A stretch of DNA of 40,228 bases from a virus. The notes beneath the pieces are model-generated. The model searched no databases. It was not told the origin of the DNA and saw only the letters and a list, made by a program, of their open reading frames with translations. Shown in pieces: positions 8,006 to 18,054 of the stretch (within the stretch, counting starts at the first letter, position 1; each line of letters begins with the position of its first letter). The position numbers were made by a program, and so were the translations under genes. Location: the IMG/VR virus record IMGVR_UViG_3300043449_000686, positions 1 through 40,228 of that record. One strand, 5' to 3'.

Positions 8006-8376
8006 CCATCTCCAACGTCATCGACTTCATCAATGAGCAACGCGAAATCAGAGGAGCACAAAGAGTTTGTCGAAACTGGTCAGATGCTCAGCTGGTTTCG
8101 TCGATCCAGAAAGCCATCGCAGAAGAAAGCTTTGGATGGGTTACGGAAGGAGATCGAATCACAGGCGTTTGTTGGGGAACGAAACGTGACAGTGAGAAGG
8201 TTCTTTGGGTTGAGCAGGTAGTTTGTGCAAACAAACGCGCTCTAGCACACTTAATGCTCTTGTTCTGTCATAAGTATCCTAACTGGACGATTGAAGGGTT
8301 GCGCAAAAAGCGCGATGAACTTCGCAAAAAGCATTTTACTCGGATTCAACGGATGACAACTTTAACTCAGTTATGA
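8002..8376 (+). CDS. GNAT-like small protein preceding internal virion proteins
   Basis: This protein has 124 residues. The pattern of an N-terminal helix, the strand ITGVCWGTKR, the strand VLWVEQVVCAN, the helix ALAHLMLLFCHKYP and a basic C-terminus (GLRKKRDELRKKHFTRIQR) resembles a degenerate acetyltransferase (GNAT) fold found in phage genes just before internal core proteins, as with T7 gp13. The acetyl-CoA loop is not clearly conserved, so it may be structural rather than enzymatic. It overlaps both neighbours by 4 nt (8002-8005 and 8373-8376), so it is tightly coupled to them. Confidence 0.4.
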   Translation: MTISNVIDFINEQREIRGAQRVCRNWSDAQLVSSIQKAIAEESFGWVTEGDRITGVCWGTKRDSEKVLWVEQVVCANKRALAHLMLLFCHKYPNWTIEGLRKKRDELRKKHFTRIQRMTTLTQL

Positions 8377-9284
8377 TGATGTTCAACTCCACATTTCGCA
8401 TTCTTCGCGGAGGCGATCCTGCGCCAGCTTCTGCTGGTGAAACGACTGCAAATCAAATGCAGGCGTTGATCACTAATTTGCCAGAGTTGACTCGTGTCAC
8501 TGGCGAGAACATTCTACCGTTTGAGCAAGCTCGTTTGGATGCGAGCAAAGCAATCTCTCCACAAGAGAATGCTCTCGCGTTACAGTTGTATCAGCAATTC
8601 GGTCCCGCGCTCAACGCTCTCGGAATGCAGATTGCTGGACAGAATCAGCAAGCGACTGTCGCAAATGATGCTGGTGCGCTGAATGCAGCGAGCAATGCAG
8701 GGCTTGTGGACAAAGCACTAGCGTTGCAACGTCAAGCTGATCCTGAGTATTACAAGATGCGGGAAGGGATTGGTGCCGGGGCGAATCGTTTGATGCAGTC
8801 GTTTGAGGGTGATGGCGGAATGCTGTCACCTACGGAACTCGAACAGATTTCTCGTGGATTGAATCGCACGAATGTTCGTTCTGGAGTGAATAACGTCGGA
8901 TCACCTACTGCTGGAGTTGTGAATGCGATGCAGTTTGGTGAGGCTGGAAGGCAGCGGAAGTTAGGATTCCAGAATTCGTTAAGCAGTGCTCTAGCGTCAA
9001 CCGCTAACGCGATGGCTGGAACGAAGTCTGGATTTGATCCGTTCCAAGTTGCAACCGGGCGTTCTGCTTTTGCCCCGAACACAGGAGAGAATAAGTTCCA
9101 AGGAAATGCTCAAGGACTTGGGCAAGCAACCCTTGGGCTAAGCAACAATCTGCTACAACAGACTGGTGAGAATGCTCGTCAGTATAACCAACTCAACGCT
9201 CAGCGTCGTGATAGTCTTGATCGTTTCAGTTCGACGTTCGGGACGGTGATGAATGGTATTGGCGCTGTTATGGGTCCAGGTTAA
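8373..9284 (+). CDS. Internal virion protein A candidate
   Basis: The 303 residues are rich in Ala, Gln, Asn and Gly with long helical stretches (QARLDASKAIS, ENALALQLYQQFGPALNAL, NDAGALNAASNAGLVDKALALQRQ). A Gly-containing, moderately hydrophobic C-terminus (FGTVMNGIGAVMGPG) could touch membranes. Such low-complexity helical proteins encoded directly before a second helical protein and a giant protein are the ejectosome (gp14/15/16-type) trio of short-tailed phages. The gene begins ATGATGATG; the first ATG overlaps the upstream stop. No enzymatic motif is visible. Assignment is by position and composition. Confidence 0.5.
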   Translation: MMMFNSTFRILRGGDPAPASAGETTANQMQALITNLPELTRVTGENILPFEQARLDASKAISPQENALALQLYQQFGPALNALGMQIAGQNQQATVANDAGALNAASNAGLVDKALALQRQADPEYYKMREGIGAGANRLMQSFEGDGGMLSPTELEQISRGLNRTNVRSGVNNVGSPTAGVVNAMQFGEAGRQRKLGFQNSLSSALASTANAMAGTKSGFDPFQVATGRSAFAPNTGENKFQGNAQGLGQATLGLSNNLLQQTGENARQYNQLNAQRRDSLDRFSSTFGTVMNGIGAVMGPG

Positions 9285-9304
9285 TTTTAATAAAGGATAA
9301 ATTT

Positions 9305-10801
9305 ATGGCCAGAGAACAACGTGGCGGTCAAGTCAACGCCCCAATCGCAATTCGCAGTTCGGGTTCACGAAAGACCAAGTCTTCCAGCGGTGGAGCAACT
9401 CCTGAATACGAGATGCTCACCACTACAACTCCTGCTGATCCAGAGTTAAATCCTACTCCTACCGGTGAGCCAACAATCACAGAAGCTCAAGGGCGATTGA
9501 TTGGGTTTACTGATGATCGTGGAGGATTCCGTAAATTCATTGACACAATACAGGGAGTTCCATCTACTGCCAGTGTGATGAATAATTCTCTCGCTTTGCA
9601 GCGAGAAGGAATGGCCGGTGAACTTGCGAAGTTGAAAGCGATCGCTGCAATTGAGGGACAGAATGCGTTGGCCTTAGAACGTTTGCGACTTGAAACGCCT
9701 TACAACTTAGCTCAAAAGTCTCTCCTTGCTCGCGCTAATTCATGGAATCCTACCTATCAGCAGCTAGTGGAGGCTTCGGAGTCTGGTAATGATTTGAATA
9801 CTCTAGAAGGCAAGGTTGCTGAACTGGAACGTCAGATGAAGATGCGTGATGATCAACAACAGCATCTATATAAAGTCAAGATTATTGATTCTACTGCTGA
9901 TGCTGCTGTTGGACAAACTGCTGGCATACTGTCTGGAAATCGTCAGGACTACGGACCAGCTGCTCTAGCCAGAGCTAAAGCTTCTGAAGGTGAAAAGCAA
10001 GCAGCGTCTGAACTTGCAATACAACGCACAACTGCTGAAAAGGCTTATAGAACTGCCAATCCAAACGCTGTAAACGCTGCACTTGGGGCTACTATTCAAA
10101 AGCCGATTCGTGACGCGGTTAAAGAAATGCAGGTCACTGTTCCAGAAAACTCTGCTGTGATGCAATTGGGTTTGAATCCTAATTCTGGATATTCTCCAGA
10201 AACTGTTGGAATGTATATCGGAGGTTATGAAGATTCAGTTCCTACTGGCCAGATTGGGCTTGATGGTAAGCCTATCATGATCAAGAGGCGTCAACCTCCT
10301 GTGTCAGTGGATAATCAAACAGAAAGGATTCGTGCTGAATTGAATGCTGCACGAGGGAAATCTGTATCACGCAATCCAGTTGCTGCTGGGCAGTTTTATG
10401 ATGTTGGCAATCAGGGTGTTGTGAGAGGTGGACAATCACAGCCTGCTGCTCCTCGCGTTGCTCCTGTTACGACGGCTGTGCCACAGGCAGGTGGCTTTGT
10501 TCCAGCTATTGGTCGTGCTGCAAACTCAGCACTACAGCCTTTTGGTTCCATTGGACAAGCTGGTTATAGCACTATTCGTGGCCTTGGAGATTTGATTTAT
10601 AAAGATCCAGAAGGCAGTCCTGAAAGGGAAGCTAAACTTCAGGATGATGCAAAGATGTATGAGATGTTTCAGAAATGGAGAAACTCAAAAGTCACTGATG
10701 TGTTTGGAGGTCAACCAAAGCAGACCACCGCTGACACTGGTGGCATAAGCGACAGCTTCATGAAAGCAATCAACACGATCAAGCGTGAACTTTCTCGCTA
10801 A
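9305..10801 (+). CDS. Internal virion protein B candidate
   Basis: This 498-residue protein starts at an ATG preceded by AAAGGA with 8 nt spacing, one of the best ribosome binding sites on this strand. The N-terminal 60 residues are disordered (Gly/Ser/Thr-rich). Residues about 90-250 are helical (NSLALQREGMAGELAKLKAI, LEGKVAELERQMKMRDDQQQ). The C-terminal part has Pro/Ala/Val-rich linkers and ends in a basic helix (FMKAINTIKRELSR). I see no catalytic motif. It is likely the second ejection (internal core) protein, made in step with the giant gene that begins 5 nt after its stop. Confidence 0.5.
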   Translation: MAREQRGGQVNAPIAIRSSGSRKTKSSSGGATPEYEMLTTTTPADPELNPTPTGEPTITEAQGRLIGFTDDRGGFRKFIDTIQGVPSTASVMNNSLALQREGMAGELAKLKAIAAIEGQNALALERLRLETPYNLAQKSLLARANSWNPTYQQLVEASESGNDLNTLEGKVAELERQMKMRDDQQQHLYKVKIIDSTADAAVGQTAGILSGNRQDYGPAALARAKASEGEKQAASELAIQRTTAEKAYRTANPNAVNAALGATIQKPIRDAVKEMQVTVPENSAVMQLGLNPNSGYSPETVGMYIGGYEDSVPTGQIGLDGKPIMIKRRQPPVSVDNQTERIRAELNAARGKSVSRNPVAAGQFYDVGNQGVVRGGQSQPAAPRVAPVTTAVPQAGGFVPAIGRAANSALQPFGSIGQAGYSTIRGLGDLIYKDPEGSPEREAKLQDDAKMYEMFQKWRNSKVTDVFGGQPKQTTADTGGISDSFMKAINTIKRELSR

Positions 10802-10806
10802 TCTAT

Positions 10807-13800
10807 ATGCCCACTCCCTTAACTCAAGACGAGATTGACGAGTATATCAAGCTCAAAGGATTTGATCCTTCTGAGGCTACTCTCAACACATTCACAGGAG
10901 AAGTTACACCAAAGGTTAAAATTCAACCTGCGCTGTCAACTCCTACTACAGCGGAGCCATCGAAGAAGGAAACGTTCCTTCGATCTGCTGCACTGAGTCT
11001 TGGTCCGTCTGCTGCATCACTTCCAGTTGGTGCTGCTGTTGGTATGAAAGCGGCTGCAATGTCAGCCCCACTTGCTGCCGTTCCACTTATCGGCCCGGCA
11101 CTGCCTCCAATAATCGGAATTGGTTCCGGTCTTATTGCTGGTGGACTTGCTGGAATGGGAGCGGGAGCAGTGCAACAGAAAGTTCTCGAACAGTCGCAGA
11201 CCGGGCAGGAATTCTTGAATCGTGCTGCATTAGCTCGTGAAGCGAATCCGATCACGTCTGCTGTGGGTGATGTGGCTGGATCTATCTCAGGCGTGCGCCC
11301 TAGTCCTAAAATGATGAAGGATGCTTTCTATGCACTCACAGGAGCAGAACGCGCTGCTGGTGCTGGATTAGCAAACAAACTTATGCATCCAGCAGTGCAA
11401 GAGATAGGAATCTCTGGAGCACTTGGTGGTGGAATGAGTGCTTACGAAGACATTCAAGAAGGCAAGGACGTTAATGTCGGTAAGGCTTTGGTGAACACAA
11501 TCGGACAAGGTATAATGTCCAATGTGCATCCAGTTTTGTCTCGCAATGTTCCCGGTCTTCGCGGAACATCATATACCGGACTGCCGGGCGCTGAACCTAG
11601 GCAGGATATGTTTGTTACTGAACGAACTGTCAATCCTGTTGAACCAACTCCAGAAGCTCTCAATGCGATTGCTGCTGAACGTGCTGGATTGGGATTGAAG
11701 CTGGATGCAATCGAAGCATCGATGAAGGACGTATCCGATAAAGTCCGCCTCAAACAACTTCAACGTGAGGCGAAAATCAAGCTCGCTGAGATCGACATCA
11801 AGAACAAAGAACTCGAAGCCCGCGAACAAGTTCTCCGCGAGAAAGTCACGTTTGAGGCTTCACCTGAGAATGTCGCTTGGGCTGAACAGATGGCACGAGT
11901 TAAGGGAGTGACAGATTTCGAGGCTGCTCCTACTGGAGTGCTGAAGAGTGATTCCGGACAGTCCTATGGCGAATTTACGATTGGTCCAGATGGAAAGCGT
12001 TCCATTCGTGCTAGCACTACAGCGGCGGAAGAAGGACCAAAAGGTGAAATCACGACCACATTGCCTGAAGGTATGATTCAGGAGCGTGGTGCTGAAGGAT
12101 CGACTGATCCATCGACTTACATTGGACCACGTGCTACGACACTGGTGCATGAGAATTTTCACAATGATTTTGTGAATATGATCAGATCTGAGAAGCCGGC
12201 ACAACGGAAGATGGGAAGTCAAATTTTAACTGCGGTAGAGAGGTCACCAGAATTCACAGAATGGAAATCAAAGCTCAGCCCCGAAGCCCTCGCAAAAATG
12301 CCTGATCCTGTCGAGGAGCTTTACACTATCGAAGCATCAAAAGAATTCTTCCGTGACCCTGAGAACAAGTCTCGGACGTGGAGTGGTGAACGCAAAGCAT
12401 TAGCCCGACTACAGAAAGGAACTGGAACTCTGCAAGATGCGGTGCAAATCGGACTGATGAAGTTTCGGTATGATCGCGGACTGAATGCGAACTTGGCGAA
12501 TGCAGGTGCGACGGGCGCGAAGGCTTCACTTGCGAGTGATGTGAGTGCAGAGATTGCACGACGTGAGAAGAATCCAGAGATGGAGCAAATGCAGTTTCCG
12601 AAGACTGCCCAAGAAGGAACTCCATTGAGCAAGTTCTTGCGTGATAATCAGGAGTTACCGAAAGACACATTTCTTCCGAAGAAGGGTCAGATGGAGATGC
12701 GATTGAGTCAGCCCGCTCCTGTCACGAAACTTGGCTCCACAACTAACCTCACGATCACGACCGAAGAGAATCCTCTCAAGAGAGAGTTCTTCAGGAAGTA
12801 TCCGTTGCTGACCGTTATCCCAGCCAACAGGTGGTCTAAGTCGCATTTAGCTGAGTTATTTGGCGTTGACATCCGTAGCATCAATGATTTCGAGGCCCGG
12901 TTCAAGGCTGAAAACAAGACTGCTCCAGACTGGCAAGACATCATCGACAAGGGACAATACAACCCGAAGACTCAGCCAAAGATGGAACGTAACGCAGAAG
13001 GTAAGATGCGTGCAGTGCGGGACGAGGAAGGTAATGCTGTGTTGAGCGATCGTCCGATGAAGAACGTGATCACGGATTTCACGCCAGATGCTGTGCGTGT
13101 GATTGAGAAGGGCGTGCAGCGGGCGATTGAGCCAATGAAGGGAGTTGGACATGGAACTCGCAGAGCAATGATTCGCGCACTGGAAAGTGGCGATAACATT
13201 GAATTTGGTGCTGATGTGGATTACACGAAGATGCTCACGAATCGTGTGATACAGAATCTTTCACAACAGGGTGTGAGTGTTGAGGGTGGTAAGACTGGAA
13301 ACAAGAATCTGTTCATGTCTGCTGCTCGTGAAACACAGCGACTGCTTCGTCAGGATTATATGGCTTTGCGTGAAGCAAAGGAAGATGCTTTTCCAAAGCT
13401 CAAAGCTGAACGCTTGAATCGTGGAAAGGTGGTAGCTGAGAGTGATAACAGCGTGAAAGCTGACGAGATCAGAAAGTTAATCAACGATAACTTCAAGAAG
13501 TTTGATGCTGATGAGATTGATAGTGATGTGTATGAATCAGTATTGAACACACAAGAAGCTAAACTTAAAGAGCTTGGATACAGTCGTGACGAAATCATGG
13601 ACATTGTCGAGGACGCAGAATCTCCTGAGTTCTCAGTGGAGAAAGTTCTGCCTCGCACAAAGCGCCCTGTTGAGGATGATGTGGAAGAGGAAGTGGGCAC
13701 TGTGCGTGAGGAACGTGATGAAGATGGAGCTGGAGATGACGACAGTGAAACGAGTTATTCTCTTCCAGCTTCTCGTATCTCGATCCCTCCAGTGGATGAA

Positions 13801-16800
13801 ATCTTCGTGACTGATGTCCAGAAACAGTTCGATCTCGAACGTCCTTATGGACTACAGCCCTCGAAAGATGGTAAGTTTGCGTCTTCTGACATTCTCGCTA
13901 AATTCCGCAACACTCCGAAAGTTGAGCAAGAGTTGCTTGGCAAGCCATTTACTGATTGGCTCACTGTGCGTAGTCGTGTAAGTCCTGCTGAAGTGCAGGA
14001 ATGGTTGGAGAAGAATGGTCCGAAAGTGGAGGTTGTGAATTATGGGATGGAAGGACGAGTGAGTGAGGCGAAGAAGGAATACGATAGGATGACGCATGAG
14101 TGGTATGAGAAGCTGTCTGACTACGAACAGAAGCAAATGCGTCCAGAAGACAGAAAAAACTTGCCTGAAGAAAAGCGATCTACAGCTAAAAAATACTGGG
14201 ATTTAATGGAGGCTATTGCAAAAGAACCAAAAGATACATCTCCCCGCGCAACCTCCTACTACAACACTGTCTCCGCCTTCGACACCAATCAGCCAATGTC
14301 TGAGTGGACTGCTACGCGTAGTAAGAAGAATGTGCAGAGGGTGGATGTGGTGATACCAGAAAAAGATAACAGTGGTGATATACGCGAACTGCTAAAGAAA
14401 CAGAACCCAGACTATAGCGATGCACAAATAGAAGAATCTGTGCGCTATATGGCCAATAAAAAAGAGCCTCTCTGGCAACCCGACAACCTCCACGAAAACC
14501 TTCCCAACACTCTCGGATGGGCGATGATACAGTATAAGGATGGTCCGAATGGCGAACGTGTGGCGGTGATTGTGGAAGCACAGAGTAGGTGGGGGCAGGA
14601 TAATAGAGCATCACAAGAAAGAAATAAAAAACTTTATAATGAAGCCTTAAAAGAAGGATTAGATGCTCTTGAGAGCGCTGATACTATCTATAAGACTCGT
14701 GGTGGTATGTCTTGGCTACAAAAGAATGGTGGTAAGAATAATGTATCTAATATGGCATTCAGTGAACAACATCCTGAATATGCTGCAATAGTAAAAGATT
14801 TACCGGGTGGAACTCATCCTATTACTCCTGAGATTAGAGCTAGACTTAAAGATGCAGCTGAAAAATATGCTAGAATGATGGTTAATCATGTAGCATCAGA
14901 AGCGCTTAAGCAAGGGCATGGTGTTATAGACCACCCCCTCCTAGCAGACACCAATCGTCTAATCCTCAAAGCTACAATTGATCAAGCGCGTAAAGAAGGT
15001 GCAACGCATATCATGATCTCGGATGCGGAGACTGCGATGATCACGGAGAAGTTGGATAGTGGAACTAAGTTTGTGTTTCTGGACACCGACAAAATCACAA
15101 ATAAGAGTCTGTTGCGCCAATTACGTAACATTGAGTATACCAAAGTCGAAAAACTAAACGAAACTTTCCTCGATTCAATAGCTGACAAAGCTGAGTGGGA
15201 AGCTGCCATAATAAAAGAAGAGCTTGATATTCCTCGCCTCGAAGGCTTCCGCTTCAACTACGATAGCTCTTACTTCCTCAAAGATGCCGAAGGAAATCCA
15301 TTAACCAACAAAGGATTCACTTCATCAGATGATGCTATACGTTATGCAGAGAATGTTCTCCATCTCAAGCCAGCGTCTAAGTATCCAAAGGATTGGAAAG
15401 GCCCTCGTGACGAGTCAGATTACACAGTTGTTCAAGGCGATTTGCCGTCCATTGCCGCTGAACTAACTGGCACCAAAGGCGAACGCGTGAGTTTAGGAGA
15501 GCATAAGAATGCTATGGATGTAGATAGTAGCACTGGTGAAAGCTATGGCAGTAATGTGCCCCGCACCGACCTCGTCTTCACCAATCCAGACGGCACCCCG
15601 AAGACAGATGTGTCCGGCATGATGTTCGACATCTCTGCTCCAGCTTCACGTCGTGAAGCAGGCGAGAAGTTCACACTCGGTGGTCGTAGATTCTCCACTC
15701 CGTCTGCTCCCTCTTCTTTGCCTCCCTCTTCCACCGCTGAAGATCGCACCAAACAAGGCTTCATCGAAGCAATCGCTCCACAGTTCTACAAGGTGAAAGA
15801 CGTTCAAGTCCGTGAGGCAATGCTGAACATGGACACGCAACGTTCGATGTATCTCGGGCGTTGGCACTATGAACCGATTAACGAGTTTCAGTCGAAGTTC
15901 GGCGGTATCAAAGAAGATCGTCTCAATACGATCTATGATCGCGTTCTCGAAACGTATCGTGACAAGAAGAAATCACTCGTCACTTCTGGCCTAACTCCTG
16001 AAGAAGTCTCTGCTGCGAAGTTCCTCAACGAGAACATCTTCCGTGAAGTTCGTAAGACTCAACGTGACTTGAACATGAAGGTCGAAACTCGTGATGGTTT
16101 CCGTCGTGAGGCTGCTCTGTCTCCGTGGTATGTTCCTGAGATGCTGAACGAGAAAGCGATGAAAGCCTTCACGAAAGGCGAGGAATCTGCTACAGCAAAT
16201 CACTTGATGGACATATGGGCTGATCACGTTGTGAAGGAATCGAAGGGAACTGTTACGAAGAACGAAGCTCTGAGTGAAATCCAAAGCTATGTCGCAGCAA
16301 TTGGTGAAGGCGGAAGACGTGGAACGGAATTCGGTGCGCTTCGTAAAGCTGCTGGATATGGTCTTCCGAAAGAGATGCGTGAGCGTAATCTGCTTCGCGT
16401 TGCGCAGCGTTATTCTCGTCGTGCTGCACAGGATGTTGCACGATTCCAGCATCTTGAAGTTCCAGAGTATGTTCGTGAGCGTCTCGCACTTCCTGATCCT
16501 GATACTGGCATCGCTACTCATAGCAAATCATTGCTGCATCTCGAAGAAGTTCGTGACGCGATGAAGTTTGTGAATAACTCATTTGAGATTTATCACTCGC
16601 CCCGAATCGCTGCATTTGCACGGATGGTCACAAACGGTATTCTTGGTCCGCTCGCTGGCATTCGAGACTTTGCCACGATTCCAGCCAACATTGCGCCTTA
16701 CGTCAAGGTTGGAGACATCGGCACAGTGTTCAAGTCATTGTTCGATGCTCGACGCGATTGGCAGAAATCCCTGAAGCTGGGCGCTAGGACTGGATTAGAT

Positions 16801-18054
16801 CCAATGTTCTCTGTTGACACAATTACTACGATCGACAAAACAACGTATGCATTCAATGTTGCATCTGAGATGCTGCGTAAATGGCAAGGTCGTGACGCAA
16901 TCGAACAAGTGAATCGTGTCTGGACTTACAGCATCGGTAAAAATCTCGCGGAGAAAGCAGTGCTCGAAGGTAATACCGAATTCCTCAGCAAGTTCGGTCG
17001 TCTAGCGAAAGATGCGAAGACTGGTAAATACAACACTGATGTGATCGCGAAGAACTTCGTTGATCGAGTTCAAGGAACTTATGGCGGTGCTGGATTACCT
17101 TCTTCTGCTGTGGATGGAATGGCTGCTCCGTGGTTTTCACTTGCGCGATGGAGTCTTGAAAAGTCGAATGTTATCTTCCAAGATGTGATCAAGCCTGCTT
17201 ATCGCAGTGAAAATCGTAAGATCGCTCCGTTGTTACAGTATGCTCTCGGTGCTTACTTGACCGGAGAGATGATTGACTCACTCGTGCAAGAGATCAATGC
17301 CGGAAAGAAATCGAACATCCCAACATACAGCGAACTCGCTGCTGCCGATGCGGATGCTGAATCCTATGTCGCGAAACTTGTGAATGTGATGCAACTCGGA
17401 TCATTTGCAGGCATGGCGGGCGATACGCTCAAGATGGCGATGGATGTTTATCGTGGTGAGAATCCTCGTGGTTTCAGTGTTCCTGCTGCTACGTTCATCT
17501 CCGAAGGTGTTGGTGACACTCTCGTGAACTTCACTCGTGCTGTTCGTGATGGCACTGATCCACTGGATGCCGCTGGAATTCTGATGCAGGAACTGTTGCG
17601 AACGCAAATCCAGACTGCTCGCCTCGTCATGAACGCTGTAGATTCTGAAGAAGTGGATCGGAAGAATGCTCTCCGCGACTTACGTCTGTATAAACAGATG
17701 CGTGGTGAATTCATTCCGACCGACTTCCCTCAGGCTAATCCAGCAATGCGCCCTGAAGAACGAGAACTGAAGCGGGCTAATACTCCAGAAGAAGCTCGTG
17801 AAGTCCTACCTCGTGTGGTCCGTAACTTGATGGAACAGCACAAAGATAATCCTCGTGAGTTGCGTAAAGCACTCGACCGACTGAAAAAGAACTCCTTCCA
17901 GACATTCCCGAATCCAACGAATGATCCGGTCGAAGCGCAGCAATACTACAAGTATCTCGTCGATACACTTGGCCCTGTAGAAGCAAGAAAACGTCTGGAT
18001 GAATATATCACCCAAACGTCTCTCAACCGGGCTAAGTCTGCTGCTATCCCTTGA
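10807..18054 (+). CDS. Giant polyvalent internal virion protein with metallopeptidase-like and EIQSDW/HPL-type domains
   Basis: This protein has 2415 residues. In order: a Gly/Ala-rich hydrophobic segment (about 61-122, PLIGPALPPIIGIGSGLIAG) that could insert in membranes; a charged coiled coil (about 282-352); a zincin-like domain with HENFH at 448-452 and a possible third ligand in EELYTIE (503-509); an acidic linker (about 958-982); a domain with VEAQSRWGQ (from 1256) and HPLLADTNRLILKATIDQA (from 1376) that matches the EIQSDW...HPL...AIKrAi pattern of large polyvalent protein domains; then about 900 mostly helical residues. Such giants are ejected with phage DNA and carry several activities. 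No lysozyme or transglycosylase motif is visible. A low-GC island sits at 14600-14925. It ends 11 nt inside the facing gene. Confidence 0.72.
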   Translation: MPTPLTQDEIDEYIKLKGFDPSEATLNTFTGEVTPKVKIQPALSTPTTAEPSKKETFLRSAALSLGPSAASLPVGAAVGMKAAAMSAPLAAVPLIGPALPPIIGIGSGLIAGGLAGMGAGAVQQKVLEQSQTGQEFLNRAALAREANPITSAVGDVAGSISGVRPSPKMMKDAFYALTGAERAAGAGLANKLMHPAVQEIGISGALGGGMSAYEDIQEGKDVNVGKALVNTIGQGIMSNVHPVLSRNVPGLRGTSYTGLPGAEPRQDMFVTERTVNPVEPTPEALNAIAAERAGLGLKLDAIEASMKDVSDKVRLKQLQREAKIKLAEIDIKNKELEAREQVLREKVTFEASPENVAWAEQMARVKGVTDFEAAPTGVLKSDSGQSYGEFTIGPDGKRSIRASTTAAEEGPKGEITTTLPEGMIQERGAEGSTDPSTYIGPRATTLVHENFHNDFVNMIRSEKPAQRKMGSQILTAVERSPEFTEWKSKLSPEALAKMPDPVEELYTIEASKEFFRDPENKSRTWSGERKALARLQKGTGTLQDAVQIGLMKFRYDRGLNANLANAGATGAKASLASDVSAEIARREKNPEMEQMQFPKTAQEGTPLSKFLRDNQELPKDTFLPKKGQMEMRLSQPAPVTKLGSTTNLTITTEENPLKREFFRKYPLLTVIPANRWSKSHLAELFGVDIRSINDFEARFKAENKTAPDWQDIIDKGQYNPKTQPKMERNAEGKMRAVRDEEGNAVLSDRPMKNVITDFTPDAVRVIEKGVQRAIEPMKGVGHGTRRAMIRALESGDNIEFGADVDYTKMLTNRVIQNLSQQGVSVEGGKTGNKNLFMSAARETQRLLRQDYMALREAKEDAFPKLKAERLNRGKVVAESDNSVKADEIRKLINDNFKKFDADEIDSDVYESVLNTQEAKLKELGYSRDEIMDIVEDAESPEFSVEKVLPRTKRPVEDDVEEEVGTVREERDEDGAGDDDSETSYSLPASRISIPPVDEIFVTDVQKQFDLERPYGLQPSKDGKFASSDILAKFRNTPKVEQELLGKPFTDWLTVRSRVSPAEVQEWLEKNGPKVEVVNYGMEGRVSEAKKEYDRMTHEWYEKLSDYEQKQMRPEDRKNLPEEKRSTAKKYWDLMEAIAKEPKDTSPRATSYYNTVSAFDTNQPMSEWTATRSKKNVQRVDVVIPEKDNSGDIRELLKKQNPDYSDAQIEESVRYMANKKEPLWQPDNLHENLPNTLGWAMIQYKDGPNGERVAVIVEAQSRWGQDNRASQERNKKLYNEALKEGLDALESADTIYKTRGGMSWLQKNGGKNNVSNMAFSEQHPEYAAIVKDLPGGTHPITPEIRARLKDAAEKYARMMVNHVASEALKQGHGVIDHPLLADTNRLILKATIDQARKEGATHIMISDAETAMITEKLDSGTKFVFLDTDKITNKSLLRQLRNIEYTKVEKLNETFLDSIADKAEWEAAIIKEELDIPRLEGFRFNYDSSYFLKDAEGNPLTNKGFTSSDDAIRYAENVLHLKPASKYPKDWKGPRDESDYTVVQGDLPSIAAELTGTKGERVSLGEHKNAMDVDSSTGESYGSNVPRTDLVFTNPDGTPKTDVSGMMFDISAPASRREAGEKFTLGGRRFSTPSAPSSLPPSSTAEDRTKQGFIEAIAPQFYKVKDVQVREAMLNMDTQRSMYLGRWHYEPINEFQSKFGGIKEDRLNTIYDRVLETYRDKKKSLVTSGLTPEEVSAAKFLNENIFREVRKTQRDLNMKVETRDGFRREAALSPWYVPEMLNEKAMKAFTKGEESATANHLMDIWADHVVKESKGTVTKNEALSEIQSYVAAIGEGGRRGTEFGALRKAAGYGLPKEMRERNLLRVAQRYSRRAAQDVARFQHLEVPEYVRERLALPDPDTGIATHSKSLLHLEEVRDAMKFVNNSFEIYHSPRIAAFARMVTNGILGPLAGIRDFATIPANIAPYVKVGDIGTVFKSLFDARRDWQKSLKLGARTGLDPMFSVDTITTIDKTTYAFNVASEMLRKWQGRDAIEQVNRVWTYSIGKNLAEKAVLEGNTEFLSKFGRLAKDAKTGKYNTDVIAKNFVDRVQGTYGGAGLPSSAVDGMAAPWFSLARWSLEKSNVIFQDVIKPAYRSENRKIAPLLQYALGAYLTGEMIDSLVQEINAGKKSNIPTYSELAAADADAESYVAKLVNVMQLGSFAGMAGDTLKMAMDVYRGENPRGFSVPAATFISEGVGDTLVNFTRAVRDGTDPLDAAGILMQELLRTQIQTARLVMNAVDSEEVDRKNALRDLRLYKQMRGEFIPTDFPQANPAMRPEERELKRANTPEEAREVLPRVVRNLMEQHKDNPRELRKALDRLKKNSFQTFPNPTNDPVEAQQYYKYLVDTLGPVEARKRLDEYITQTSLNRAKSAAIP

